Counted from the stretch's first letter, positions 33,648-42,861 are shown. The stretch is 64,000 nucleotides of DNA from Aquimarina latercula DSM 2041 (GCF_000430645.1 NZ_KE387187.1:84875-148874), one strand, 5' to 3'. The notes: generated from the sequence alone by a model not told the origin. Made by a program: numbers and translations.

Positions 33648-34586
33648 ATGAAAAAAATTCTAATATTTTTTATAATATCAATTACAAGTCTGAGTTGTAA
33701 CAACAAAGGAAAAGATGGTGGAATTAAAACCAAAACCAAATCTGATTTTGAAAAATATGATGAATTAGTTTGGAGCGGAATGCTAAATTTTAAGGACAAA
33801 GATTATCAAAACGCATTATCCAATTTTCAAGACGCCTTTAAAATAAAACCTGATGAAAGTACTTCAGATTATTTTTATGCTTCTGCATCTGCTTTAAACT
33901 TAAAACAAGATAAAGTTGCAAAGGATTTTATAATAACAGCAATTCAAAAAACTAACGCATCCGAAAATTATTTTGACAGTTTTGATGAATTTAATGCTTT
34001 TAGAGAAAACAAACTTTTTTCAGAGATAAAAGCTAGGTATTCCAAGTACAAAACTGACTACACTAATAATCTTAAGAACCCTGAAATATATAAAGAGATT
34101 GAGTTATTAGCAGAACGAGACCAAAAAGTTAGAACAGATGGCAGTAGTGTTGAGGAAATGCAAAGAGTCGATAGTCTGAACATCAAAAGACTAATTGAAA
34201 TAAACAAAGAGTACGGTTGGTATGATAGGCAATGGATATTACTATGGCATCACAGAGGGATTCATCGAGAGAACAATTACGTTTGGAATTATTTTAGACC
34301 ATTAATCAATAAAAAAATTGAGAAAGGCGAATTAAGAAAAAACTATTGGGCAAGATTTGATGATGAAAATTCTATGCTTAGAGGTAAGGGCGTTCAAATA
34401 TATGGAACGTACTGGAATAATTATGACCAATTCCCAATTGAGAATATAAACACGGTAGATAGTTTGAGAAATACGGTCGGATTACCTCCTTTGGCATATA
34501 TAGAAAAGGTTTATGATGTAGAATTACCTGAGGGATATACAGTAAAAATGCCCCTAACAAGATATAAAAAAAATAGGGAGAATTAG
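33648..34586 (+). CDS. Lipoprotein with TPR-like repeats and DUF6624 domain
   Basis: A 312-residue lipoprotein (lipobox S-L-S-C at residues 14-17). A TPR-like helical pair follows (about 45-100, N-A-L-S-N-F-Q-D-A-F-K-I-K-P). The C-terminal DUF6624-like domain has A-E-R-D-Q-K-V-R and L-W-H-H-R-G-I-H-R. It is probably exposed to the periplasm or cell surface. Function unknown. It follows degenerate site 5. Confidence 0.75.
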   Translation: MKKILIFFIISITSLSCNNKGKDGGIKTKTKSDFEKYDELVWSGMLNFKDKDYQNALSNFQDAFKIKPDESTSDYFYASASALNLKQDKVAKDFIITAIQKTNASENYFDSFDEFNAFRENKLFSEIKARYSKYKTDYTNNLKNPEIYKEIELLAERDQKVRTDGSSVEEMQRVDSLNIKRLIEINKEYGWYDRQWILLWHHRGIHRENNYVWNYFRPLINKKIEKGELRKNYWARFDDENSMLRGKGVQIYGTYWNNYDQFPIENINTVDSLRNTVGLPPLAYIEKVYDVELPEGYTVKMPLTRYKKNREN

Positions 34587-34650
34587 TACTTAATCGAAAA
34601 ATCTACGTGTGTTTAGAAAGTCGCCAAATTTAAAAATTTGACTCGTTCTC
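34586..34650 (+). other. Truncated attC-like remnant
   Basis: The interior block (CTTAATCGAAA... AAAGTCGCCAAA) shared with sites 5 to 7 and 9 is present, but both outer arms are missing. It was probably an active site once. Confidence 0.45.
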
Positions 34651-34794
34651 AATCCGAAAATAATCCTTAATTTAAACGCTAAAAACTATATCCAAGACTG
34701 TGAGCAGTAATCGAAAAATCGACAACATATCCAAAAATCGTGACCTCTATCAAAGATTGTTTTTTAGTATCCGTTATTTAAAATAAAACTTTAT

Positions 34795-35874
34795 ATGCGA
34801 CTAATCATTGTTATTATAGTGTGTATCTGTTGTTTCAGTTGTAAAAACCAAACAATAGTAAAAAACGAAGTACAAGACCAAGCATTAGAAAAAAGAGTTA
34901 GACCTGTGCATGATACAATTGGTTTCACAAAATATAATTGGCAATTAGACTCAATTTATAAGCGTTTAGGCATTAAGGATTCTAAAAATAGTATGCAATG
35001 GAAAGCAGCTGTAAGTCCACATGACGATTACAAATACGCTGGACGTTTGTATTATGAATCGCTTAAAGGAATTAATGCCAACACTATTATTCTCGTTGGT
35101 GTTGCTCATCGTGCTCGAAACTTTAATCTTCAAGACAAAATCATTTTTGGAGATTTTACACATTGGGAATCTCCTTATGGTGATTTAAAAGTGTCTGATA
35201 TAAACTCTGAAATTATTGAGCAACTTCCAAAATATTCATACTTGGTTCATAACGATATGCAAGAACTAGAACATTCTTTAGAAGCGATTGTGCCCTTTTT
35301 ACATCGGAAAAACAAAAATCTAGAAATTATCCCAATACTTGTACCCTTTATAAATTATTCATTGATTGATGTCATAGGTAATGATCTTTCTATTGTGGTG
35401 TCAAAAATTTTAAAAGAAAAGAATCTTGCCTATGGAAAAGATGTAGCAGTTGTTATTTCTAACGATGCTGTTCATTATGGTAATGAAGAATGGGGTAGAG
35501 ATTTAGCACCTTTTGGAGTTGATGATGAAGGCACTAAAAAAGCTAGAGCTCTAGATATAGAGATTATCGAGAAGTGTTTAGTAAACGAAATTAGTAATGA
35601 AAAAATAAAAACGTTTACAGAATACACCGTGCAAACTAATGATTATAAAGAATACAAATGGGTTTGGTGTGGTCGTTATTCTGTACCTTTTGGAGTGAGT
35701 TTTGCAAATAAATTAAATCAGGCATTACATAATAAACCGTTACAAGGAACTTTTTTAGATTATCAATCGAGTATAGATCATGAGCTTATAACAGTAGAAG
35801 ACTTAGGAATGGGAACTACAGCTATTGCAACTCAAAAACACTGGGTAGCTTATGCGAGTATCAAATATGAATAG
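34795..35874 (+). CDS. MEMO1-family (AmmeMemoRadiSam B-like) lipoprotein
   Basis: A 359-residue protein of the MEMO family fold: S-P-H-D-D-Y-K-Y-A-G near residue 75 replaces the usual P-H-A-G-Y-x-Y-S-G, with V-G-V-A-H-R-A after it and S-N-D-A-V-H-Y-G later. The N-terminus is a lipobox-like I-V-C-I-C-C-F-S-C, so it is likely exported and lipid-anchored. Most family members are cytoplasmic and lie beside AMMECR1 and radical SAM genes; none is here. The metal-binding histidines are partly kept. Confidence 0.75.
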   Translation: MRLIIVIIVCICCFSCKNQTIVKNEVQDQALEKRVRPVHDTIGFTKYNWQLDSIYKRLGIKDSKNSMQWKAAVSPHDDYKYAGRLYYESLKGINANTIILVGVAHRARNFNLQDKIIFGDFTHWESPYGDLKVSDINSEIIEQLPKYSYLVHNDMQELEHSLEAIVPFLHRKNKNLEIIPILVPFINYSLIDVIGNDLSIVVSKILKEKNLAYGKDVAVVISNDAVHYGNEEWGRDLAPFGVDDEGTKKARALDIEIIEKCLVNEISNEKIKTFTEYTVQTNDYKEYKWVWCGRYSVPFGVSFANKLNQALHNKPLQGTFLDYQSSIDHELITVEDLGMGTTAIATQKHWVAYASIKYE

Positions 35875-36330
35875 ATATGTAATCCTTAATGGTCTTAAAA
35901 TTAAAAAAGAAGCCTTAAAGAAAATTACTCAGTACAGTTTAATTACGACCATGAAAGAATCGTTTATTTGAGCAGACAAGTAATGCATATTAAATCAAAA
36001 TAAACAATAAAAACAGCTGTATGATACTGTTGATGATCTAGTCAAAGGTAGAAATTCAGCAATTTTAATTGCCGTACTAACCATAGCCGAGAGCCACCTT
36101 CCATAATAACCAAAAGCCCAGCTACTACATTAAAAACTTATACTTTTTTGACATAGTTTTACATTTGATATGGCAAAACAATTATGTAAACTATCCGAAT
36201 TAGAATTTTGAATTTGGGGAATTTTTACTTTATTTTAGAAGTGGAGAACAACTAATTAGATACAAATGTATACATGTCCTTTGTAACTAACTATACTTAC
36301 AAATTGACTGTAATTTCAAGAATTCCGTAA
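35875..36330. other. Gene-free stretch with an attC remnant and repeat copy 2
   Basis: 35875-36040 shows nothing I can name. 36047-36092 matches the right half of attC-like site 4 (GCCGTACTAACCATAGCCGA). 36101-36178 is the first copy of an exact 78-bp direct repeat. 36179-36330 is the second copy of the diverged element also found upstream of the RT cassette. Confidence 0.6.
36101..36178 (+). repeat. Exact 78-bp direct repeat, left copy
   Basis: Identical to 37421-37498. Flanking bases to the right continue as a diverged repeat for about 150 bp. The two copies enclose the NERD gene, 1320 bp apart. Confidence 0.9.
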
Positions 36331-37383
36331 ATGGCTAGAATATATGGAACCATAGGATCATTAAAATCTCTAAAATCTGAGTTAGAGACTAAAGGAGTTA
36401 CTAGATTTAATTCTGTCGGAGAGATTAATGTTTTTTTATCGAATTATAATTTAGAAAAAAGCGCAATTATTAATGACACATCAGATCAGTTAGAAAAGGA
36501 ATATTCTGAAACATGCATTAACCTGGAACAAAAAATTGAAAGTAAAGCTAAAATAATCAATGTAGAAACGGAAAGAATAGATCACAAGATTTCTGATTTA
36601 CGGACAAAAACTGACTTAATTCATAGCAATAAAAATGATAACTTTTTAAAAAAATTAATATCAAGTGTAAAACTTTATTTTTTAAAATATAAAGTCAATC
36701 ATTTTGTAAAAAACAAAACTAGACTGATAAGTTTATCTGTAAAAGAAATCTCTAAAAACATTAAAAATGATGAACTTTTTATAAAAAAATATAAAGCTGA
36801 AAAAGAACAGCTAATTAAACAAAGAGCAAAATCCAAAATTGAAGAATTAAAATATATCCATGATGTTTTAGAAAACTCAAGAAATCTAATTGCAGGCTCA
36901 TTAGGAGAAAATTTAGTTGTTAAAGAAATAAAGAAACTTTCAAATGATTATGCTTTGATTAATGATTTTAATTTGAGTTTTTCTCATCCAATTTTTTATA
37001 AAAAACATAATCAGAGAATTAATTCTATACAAATTGACCATCTCTTAATTTCGAAAGCTGGAATTTTTATAATAGAAACAAAAAATTGGAGTAAATCATC
37101 TATCAATTCTTTAAGCCTAAGGTCACCGATTGAACAAATCGAAAGGTCAAATTTTGCTCTTTATATTTTCCTTTCAAAAAATATAGTTTTAAACGAACAT
37201 CATTGGGGAGAACAAAAAATTCCAATACGAAATCTTATTGTAATGATTAATAATAAGCCAAAAGCTAAATTCAAGTACGTAAGCATAAAACTACTTAGAG
37301 AACTGAATGACTATATAAAATATTTTGAACCTGTTTTAACCGAAAAGCAATTGAATAGAATAATAAATAAATTGCTAAAATAG
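36331..37383 (+). CDS. NERD-domain protein with long coiled coil
   Basis: A 350-residue protein. Residues about 50-190 form a charged coiled coil. A NERD (nuclease-related) domain follows from about 190: G-S-L-G-E-N-L-V-V, then Q-I-D-H-L-L-I-S and I-F-I-I-E-T-K-N-W, the pattern of the restriction-endonuclease-like fold (D ... ETK). It is probably a nucleic-acid processing or defence protein. Direct repeats flank it on both sides, so it may be a unit that can be gained or lost by recombination. Confidence 0.82.
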   Translation: MARIYGTIGSLKSLKSELETKGVTRFNSVGEINVFLSNYNLEKSAIINDTSDQLEKEYSETCINLEQKIESKAKIINVETERIDHKISDLRTKTDLIHSNKNDNFLKKLISSVKLYFLKYKVNHFVKNKTRLISLSVKEISKNIKNDELFIKKYKAEKEQLIKQRAKSKIEELKYIHDVLENSRNLIAGSLGENLVVKEIKKLSNDYALINDFNLSFSHPIFYKKHNQRINSIQIDHLLISKAGIFIIETKNWSKSSINSLSLRSPIEQIERSNFALYIFLSKNIVLNEHHWGEQKIPIRNLIVMINNKPKAKFKYVSIKLLRELNDYIKYFEPVLTEKQLNRIINKLLK

Positions 37384-37714
37384 TTCTTAATTAACTAAAC
37401 AAATACAAAAACACTACCCTCCATAATAACCAAAAGCCCAGCTACTACATTAAAAACTTATACTTTTTTGACATAGTTTTACATTTGATATGGCAAAAGA
37501 GCTATAAAAAGTATTTAATTTTGAATTTTTAGTTTAGGGAATTTTTAGTCTATACTAGAGACGGAAAACAACGAATTATCAATACACGAAATTAATTACT
37601 AATGCGTATATGCCTCCCTTTTATAATTATATCAATATGCTGTAGTGCATTTTAAGAAAAACTGTAACAATCATTAAAAATTGTAATCTTTAGAGTACGA
37701 AATCAATAAACAAC
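37384..37714. other. Gene-free stretch holding the right 78-bp repeat and element copy 3
   Basis: 37421-37498 is the exact copy of 36101-36178. 37499-37650 is the third, more diverged copy of the element before the RT cassette. No RNA gene or terminator is apparent. Confidence 0.7.
37421..37498 (+). repeat. Exact 78-bp direct repeat, right copy
   Basis: Identical to 36101-36178; the pair flanks the NERD gene. No inverted ends or transposase are associated. Confidence 0.9.
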
Positions 37715-39142
37715 ATGTTAACTAAAACTACTAGTTCTTCTCTATTACTAATTGTCATTTTATTAATTGGTTGCAAACCAAATGAAGATAAAAACCACTC
37801 AATCAAAGGTATTTGGAAATCCATCGGTTATGGGGAAATCCTGAAAATAGATGCTAATTCTTATGAATATTTTGACATAAGTGACATTTCTTGCTTACCA
37901 GTAAAAGAAGGTACTGTTTCGGAAATCGCAAATTCAATGCAAGTTTCAAATGATACGCTAATCATAAATCGTGGATTTAACAGATATCGCTACCTCAGAA
38001 TAAAAAAGCTTCCAGATTTTTGCAATCAAAACTCAAAAGATAAAAACAACATCTTGTATAATTTCGAGGTTTTTGCAAATACCTACAAAAATCACTACGC
38101 ATATTTCAAACTGAATAAAATTGATTGGGACAATCTTTACATAAACTCAAAAAATAAAATCAATTCAAAAAGTACAGAGGTTGATTTATATATAGTTATG
38201 GAAGATATGATTGAAAAGTTGAAAGATAACCACGGTTCGATAACACCAACAGATGAAGTTTATAAATTAGCAGAAAATCAAATCCAACCAGAATTAGCAG
38301 AAGAAGAAACAAAAGAATTGAAAGAATATGGCGATTTTGAGATTGCTGGAATGGTTGCAAATTATTATCTTAGAGAGGATTTGACCAAAGATACGTGGCT
38401 TATGAAATGGGGCAAGATGGAAAACAATGTTGGTTATATCCAAATCAAAGCAATGTTTTTGTATGCAGATTTGAATTTAAACGATAGTCTTGTCAAAGAA
38501 AATGGATTTATTTCAACATATATGGATGCATTTGATAGTTTAAATTATCAACAGCAAATTTCAGAAGAAGTTGATGGAATAAGTAAATTAATGGATACAA
38601 TAATGCAGGACCTTAAGGAAACAAATTATCTCATTATCGATGTTCGTTTTAATGGTGGTGGACATGATGTAGTATCATTAGAAATTTTGAGACGATTTAA
38701 CTCCGTCAGAAAACAAATCGCTGTTAAAAAAGCAAGACACAATAACAAGTATACTATAAAAACACCGATTTATTTAGAGGCCGCCCAAAATCCCTATACA
38801 AAACCAGTATATTTATTAACTTCCCAACAGTCTGCAAGTGCAGCTGATATGATGGCTTTGAGTTCAATGGAATTAGATAATTTGAAACGTATTGGCTCAC
38901 ATACAAATGGAGCAATTTCGGATGCTTTGCAAAAGACATTACCAAACGGTTGGTATTTTTCTCTTTCTAATGAAATTTACACAGATAATAATGATAAATG
39001 TTATGAAAACATAGGAGTTCCTGTTAATTATGAATTGAATTACCCCAATGATAGACAGACTTTTTTTAGAAGTGTTGCTGACGATTTAGAAAAAGATAAA
39101 AAAAATATTTTAAACGCAATTAACGAGTTACAAAACGAGTAA
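37715..39142 (+). CDS. S41-family peptidase lipoprotein
   Basis: A 475-residue lipoprotein (lipobox L-I-G-C, residues 17-20). The C-terminal half is a tail-specific-protease (S41) domain: I-I-D-V-R-F-N-G-G-G-H-D, then the nucleophile region L-L-T-S-Q-Q-S-A-S-A-A-D with the catalytic serine, and N-I-G-V-P-V-N-Y at the end. No PDZ domain is obvious. Such proteins cleave exported substrates. Degenerate attC-like site 6 follows. Confidence 0.85.
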   Translation: MLTKTTSSSLLLIVILLIGCKPNEDKNHSIKGIWKSIGYGEILKIDANSYEYFDISDISCLPVKEGTVSEIANSMQVSNDTLIINRGFNRYRYLRIKKLPDFCNQNSKDKNNILYNFEVFANTYKNHYAYFKLNKIDWDNLYINSKNKINSKSTEVDLYIVMEDMIEKLKDNHGSITPTDEVYKLAENQIQPELAEEETKELKEYGDFEIAGMVANYYLREDLTKDTWLMKWGKMENNVGYIQIKAMFLYADLNLNDSLVKENGFISTYMDAFDSLNYQQQISEEVDGISKLMDTIMQDLKETNYLIIDVRFNGGGHDVVSLEILRRFNSVRKQIAVKKARHNNKYTIKTPIYLEAAQNPYTKPVYLLTSQQSASAADMMALSSMELDNLKRIGSHTNGAISDALQKTLPNGWYFSLSNEIYTDNNDKCYENIGVPVNYELNYPNDRQTFFRSVADDLEKDKKNILNAINELQNE

Positions 39143-39151
39143 AAATATATC

Positions 39152-39283
39152 ACGACAAAGAACTGAGGTAAAAAACATAGGACGGTTTAGACTTTCAGAA
39201 AAGTCTGTGTTTATTTATAAAGTCGCCAAACCGAAACGTATCGCTTATCACTTGCCCTACGTTTCTTGTACTAGACCTTATCA
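39152..39283 (+). other. attC-like site 6, degenerate
   Basis: The right arm GCCCTACGTTTCTTGTAC (from 39254) pairs with AAAAAACATAGG on the left, and the AAAGTCGCCAAA interior is present. The boundary triplet is eroded (GACCTTA instead of GACGTTA). Confidence 0.55.
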
Positions 39284-39302
39284 ACAACCTAAAACCTAAA
39301 CT

Positions 39303-39830
39303 ATGAAAACTGAGATTAATACAATCTGGATTGACTTACACGAAGAACTTTATAAATTCATTTTAGGGAAAATAAAAGATGAGCAAGCATCAAAAGATAT
39401 TCATCAGGAGGTGTTCTTGAAAGTTCAAACTAAAATCCATCAACTAAACCATTCTTCTAAACTTACATCTTGGGTTTATCAAATTACAAGAAATACTATT
39501 ATTGATTATTTTCGAAAAGTAAAAAATGAAAATACATCTATAAGTGGGTTAGATTTTCCTGAAATAGACAAAAGTAATTTTGATTACTCAAATCTAACAA
39601 ACTGTATCAATCAAAAAATAGAAAACCTTTCTTCTCAACATAAAGAAGCAATTATTTTAACTTCTTTTAAAAATTATTCACAAAAAGAACTGGCAGAACA
39701 TTTAAAAATATCATATTCCGGAACAAAATCAAGGGTTCAAAAAGCTAAAGAAATTTTAAAAGAAAACATTTTAGATTGTCCAAATGTAGAATCTGATAGC
39801 ACCGGTAAATTAATAGACTTCGAAAAATAA
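39303..39830 (+). CDS. sigZ: SigZ-type ECF sigma factor
   Basis: A 175-residue ECF sigma factor. Region 2 contains D-I-H-Q-E-V-F-L-K-V and L-T-S-W-V-Y-Q-I-T-R-N-T-I-I-D-Y-F-R; region 4 has Y-S-Q-K-E-L-A-E-H-L and S-G-T-K-S-R-V-Q-K-A. The C-terminal tail C-P-N-V-E-S-D-S-T-G-K-L-I-D-F is typical of the SigZ family. No anti-sigma gene follows; the next gene is a PhzF-like enzyme. A related sigma gene lies at 56504. Confidence 0.9.
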   Translation: MKTEINTIWIDLHEELYKFILGKIKDEQASKDIHQEVFLKVQTKIHQLNHSSKLTSWVYQITRNTIIDYFRKVKNENTSISGLDFPEIDKSNFDYSNLTNCINQKIENLSSQHKEAIILTSFKNYSQKELAEHLKISYSGTKSRVQKAKEILKENILDCPNVESDSTGKLIDFEK

Positions 39831-39897
39831 TTAAAATAAACTACGTCTTTTTCTAACTAATTGCGTCTATCCTATATAACATCTAAAAAAAATCAAA

Positions 39898-40779
39898 ATG
39901 GGTAGTTTAAAAAAAATAGTAATAGTACAAGTTCTTAATGCTTTTGCAGAAAATGGGAAAGGTGGTAATCCAGCAGGTGTAGTTTTAAACGCGGATGAAT
40001 TATCTGATAAAAATAAACTGGAAGTTTCTAAAAAAGTAGGTCTATCCGAAACCGCTTTTGTTTCAAAATCTAAAACAGAAGACTATAAATTGGATTTCTT
40101 TACCCCAACTAAACAAATAGCACATTGTGGGCATGCCACGGTAGCAACATTTTCTTATTTAAAGCAAATTGGTTTATTGAAAAATGATAGTTCTTCAAAA
40201 GAAACTATAGATGGGAGACGAAAAATAGAAATAATTGGAGATTTAGCGTTTATGGAACAATTGGTTCCCAAATATACTGATGTAAACAACGAAGAAAGTA
40301 TCATTTTAAAATCATTAGGGTTAAAGAAAAAAGACTTGATTCCAAATGCACCAATTAAATTAGTTAATACAGGGAATTCATTTATACTCATTCCTGTTAA
40401 AAACAATGAAATTTTAAAGAATATAACTCCCAAATTTGATTTGATTAGTGACGTTAGTGATAAGTTTGATTTAATTGGTTACTATGTATTCTCTACCGAC
40501 ACAAAATCTGACGCTACTTCAAGAATGTTTGCTCCTCGCTATGGAATTTTAGAAGAGTCAGGAACAGGAATGGCTGCTGGACCACTTGCTTGCTATTTAT
40601 TTGACATTTTAAAAATTAAAAAAAAAACTTTTCACATTCAACAAGGAAAATATATGAAAGAGCCTTCATCAAGCATGATTATTGTTAAATTACAAATCAA
40701 TGAAGGAGAAATAAAGAATTTAATGGCTGGTGGAAAAGGAATACTCAATAGACAATTAAAGATCGAAATTGACGATTAA
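39898..40779 (+). CDS. PhzF-family epimerase/isomerase
   Basis: A 293-residue PhzF-like protein. The N-terminal G-N-P-A-G-V-V-L motif, the catalytic glutamate in L-S-E-T-A-F-V, H-C-G-H-A-T-V-A and the C-terminal E-E-S-G-T-G-M-A-A-G-P-L are present. Family members isomerise or epimerise small metabolites; the substrate is unknown. It lies 67 bp after sigZ and may be its target. Confidence 0.9.
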   Translation: MGSLKKIVIVQVLNAFAENGKGGNPAGVVLNADELSDKNKLEVSKKVGLSETAFVSKSKTEDYKLDFFTPTKQIAHCGHATVATFSYLKQIGLLKNDSSSKETIDGRRKIEIIGDLAFMEQLVPKYTDVNNEESIILKSLGLKKKDLIPNAPIKLVNTGNSFILIPVKNNEILKNITPKFDLISDVSDKFDLIGYYVFSTDTKSDATSRMFAPRYGILEESGTGMAAGPLACYLFDILKIKKKTFHIQQGKYMKEPSSSMIIVKLQINEGEIKNLMAGGKGILNRQLKIEIDD

Positions 40780-40823
40780 CAACTAGTTATCAACTTAGAT
40801 GTTTATAACACCGAACAAACAAT

Positions 40824-41345
40824 ATGAAAAACAATCCACTTTTATACATTTTAATAGCTTTGATTATTATTAGTTGTACTAAAGAAGAAAAGAAAATAAT
40901 CGTTGAGGAATGGAAATTAGAATACAAAAATGATACTAATGGAAACAAAGTATTCGGTAACAAAGAGGCACTAATCTCATATGTAAGAAAAGGAAATCCT
41001 ATTAGAATTGGTTGGGCTTCGCGAAGACGAAATGATTCGACAAAAACGGTTGAACATATTGTCGATGCAGAATTTATAACAATTGCAAATGGAGAAGAAG
41101 TCTTTGCACAGATTAAACCATTCCTTGCTCAACGTCCTGATTTAACGAGTGACACGCTGAGCATGACCTTAATGCCATCACAATCTCATTGGATTTTGAG
41201 CACAAATGGACTAATTAGCACGATGAGTATTAATTACGGTAAGGATACTGTAAGTACATCGAAGCCAAAACCATTTAGACATAATATAAGTTGGTTTACA
41301 AAAAAATCTAATTCATCAAAAAAAGCAAAACCTCTATGGGACTAA
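40824..41345 (+). CDS. Hypothetical lipoprotein, 173 aa
   Basis: A 173-residue lipoprotein (lipobox I-I-S-C near residue 18). The mature part is soluble with a basic, serine-rich C-terminus and strands around V-D-A-E-F-I-T-I-A. No family is recognised. It is separated from the PhzF gene by 44 bp that contain a short GTTAT-type boundary and no full attC-like hairpin. Confidence 0.65.
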   Translation: MKNNPLLYILIALIIISCTKEEKKIIVEEWKLEYKNDTNGNKVFGNKEALISYVRKGNPIRIGWASRRRNDSTKTVEHIVDAEFITIANGEEVFAQIKPFLAQRPDLTSDTLSMTLMPSQSHWILSTNGLISTMSINYGKDTVSTSKPKPFRHNISWFTKKSNSSKKAKPLWD

Positions 41346-41678
41346 ATGAATAATCAACAACGGCTAACAACAAGTAAACTCAGAAATTCCTGTTACACCT
41401 TTAATAAAAGGAATTCATTAAAAAAAACCATAAAACTTAGCGAGGATCATAGTTAATATGTAATGAATTCGTTGTAACATTTTCATTAATTCTCATACCC
41501 ATAACCTATAATCTTAAATTTAAATTATTTGCATTATTGACATATAATTAATTGCGGCAGAATTTCCCTATCAGAAATTCTCTTGCATTAATTATCTTTA
41601 GCAACGGCAGAAAGTACTCGCATACTTTCTTGCGAATAATCATACACAAAACATTAGATATTAATTAAGGAAACTGAA
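41346..41678. other. Gene-free stretch with short hairpins, possible decayed attC
   Basis: Near the left end is AACGGCTAAC; near 41600 is TTTAGCAACGGC. Between and after them are small hairpins, for example AGAAAGT/ACTTTCT around 41610-41632 and GAATTTC/GAAATTC around 41560-41583. The layout is like a decayed cassette end, but the outer arms do not match well. Confidence 0.35.
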
Positions 41679-42152
41679 TTGAAAATTAGAGAAACATATA
41701 GAAATGATTATACCATTTCAACCGACAAGGATAAATTAGATATTTTGAGCATTCATAAATTCCTTGCAAATGAGACTGATTGGGCTAACGGAATCCCAAT
41801 CAATACTTTTAAAACATCCGTTGAAAACTCGTTGAATTTTGGGCTTTATTACCAAAACAAACAGATTGGCTTTGCCAGAATAATTTCAGACTATTCGACT
41901 ATTGCATATTTAGGAGATGTTTATATCCTAAAAGAATATAGAGGAAAAGGATTAAGTAAATGGCTGATAGAGGAAATCATGGAACACCCGAACCTTCAAG
42001 GATTAAGACGCTGGATTTTATTAACTGACACTGCTGAATGGCTTTATAAAAAGTATGGATTTACGGAAATACCAAATCCTGAATTTTATATGGAAAAACA
42101 TAACCCAAATGTATATAACGGAATAGATAACACTAATGCCGACAATGCATAA
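41679..42152 (+). CDS. GNAT-family N-acetyltransferase
   Basis: A 157-residue acetyltransferase with the acetyl-CoA loop pattern V-Y-I-L-K-E-Y-R-G-K-G-L-S-K-W-L and the late strand W-I-L-L-T-D-T-A, followed by Y-K-K-Y-G-F. The start is TTG at 41679; no in-frame ATG exists near the domain start. Its 3' end lies inside attC-like site 7, so the last codons come from the site. The acceptor substrate is unknown. Confidence 0.85.
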   Translation: MKIRETYRNDYTISTDKDKLDILSIHKFLANETDWANGIPINTFKTSVENSLNFGLYYQNKQIGFARIISDYSTIAYLGDVYILKEYRGKGLSKWLIEEIMEHPNLQGLRRWILLTDTAEWLYKKYGFTEIPNPEFYMEKHNPNVYNGIDNTNADNA

Positions 42153-42290
42153 AAAATCATAGAGAGGTTTCTGCTTTCCTGAAGGTTTGTGGTTATCTAC
42201 AAAGTCGTCAACTATAAAATTTGGGGTAGTATCAATCCAAAACGTATTGCCTATCAACTGCCTTACGTTTCTTATACTGAATGTTAACTA
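42128..42290 (+). other. attC-like site 7
   Basis: The right arm TTACGTTTCTTATACTGAATGTTAAC (ends 42287) pairs imperfectly with the AATGCATAAAAAATCATAG stretch on the left. The interior has the AAAGTCGTCAACTATAAAATTTGG block shared with sites 5 and 9. Confidence 0.6.
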
Positions 42291-42385
42291 CAAACTGCAC
42301 AAACACTCGAACTTAAAAAAACAGGATCAAGTGAAATTGAACACCCCAAAACTAGGGGCTACCCAAAAATGAAAAAACAATAAGC

Positions 42386-42411
42386 AACCATTTAGAAAAA
42401 AATTGCGTCTT
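42386..42411 (+). promoter_or_regulatory. ECF-like promoter before the DUF6326 gene
   Basis: AAC (42386-42388), 17 bp, then CGTCTT (42406-42411). This is the shape of Bacteroidota ECF sigma promoters (AAC in the -35 box, CGTCTA at -10). A SigZ gene lies 2.5 kb upstream. Confidence 0.4.
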
Positions 42412-42444
42412 TATAAATAGAAGTACTTTAAAAACCAAGCAAAC

Positions 42445-42861
42445 ATGTTAGAAAATCCAAAAATAAACATCAAAATCAAACTTTCTTCATTATGGGCTTC
42501 AGCAACTTTCTGTTATTTATATGGAGATTATTTTGAACTCTACACACCAGGTAAAATAGACAGCTTACTTACAGGCGAAAATATTTTAGACAGCCCTACC
42601 AAATTATTAATTGCAACAATAATTTTAGCAACTTCATCCATAATGGTTGCTGCTTCAATTATTCTTAAACCAAAAATAAATCGTATTCTGAATATTACAT
42701 TTGGAATGTTATTTACAATAATGATGTTATTTATTGGATTCAATTCTAATACGGAATGGTATGGATTCTACGTGTTTTTAGCGTTTTTAGAAAGTATTAT
42801 TACTGCTTTAATTGTTTGGTATGCTTGGAAATGGCCTAAAGAAAAAAGCATCTCATCATGA
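42445..42861 (+). CDS. DUF6326-like membrane protein
   Basis: A 138-residue protein with four transmembrane helices. The segment A-S-A-T-F-C-Y-L-Y-G-D-Y-F in the first helix and the final W-Y-A-W-K-W-P are typical of DUF6326, a family of unknown function. A possible ECF-type promoter precedes it. It lies between attC-like sites 7 and 8. Confidence 0.75.
   Translation: MLENPKINIKIKLSSLWASATFCYLYGDYFELYTPGKIDSLLTGENILDSPTKLLIATIILATSSIMVAASIILKPKINRILNITFGMLFTIMMLFIGFNSNTEWYGFYVFLAFLESIITALIVWYAWKWPKEKSISS

Noticed and set aside
36101..37498. 78-bp repeats as insertion-sequence ends
   Set aside because: They are direct, not inverted, have no short target duplications that I can see, and the enclosed gene is not a transposase.
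39855..39869. ECF-like promoter between sigZ and phzF (CGTCTA at 39864)
   Set aside because: The nearest AAC triplets are 6 or 22 bp away, outside the 16-17 bp spacing of the other two candidates, so I did not call it a promoter.
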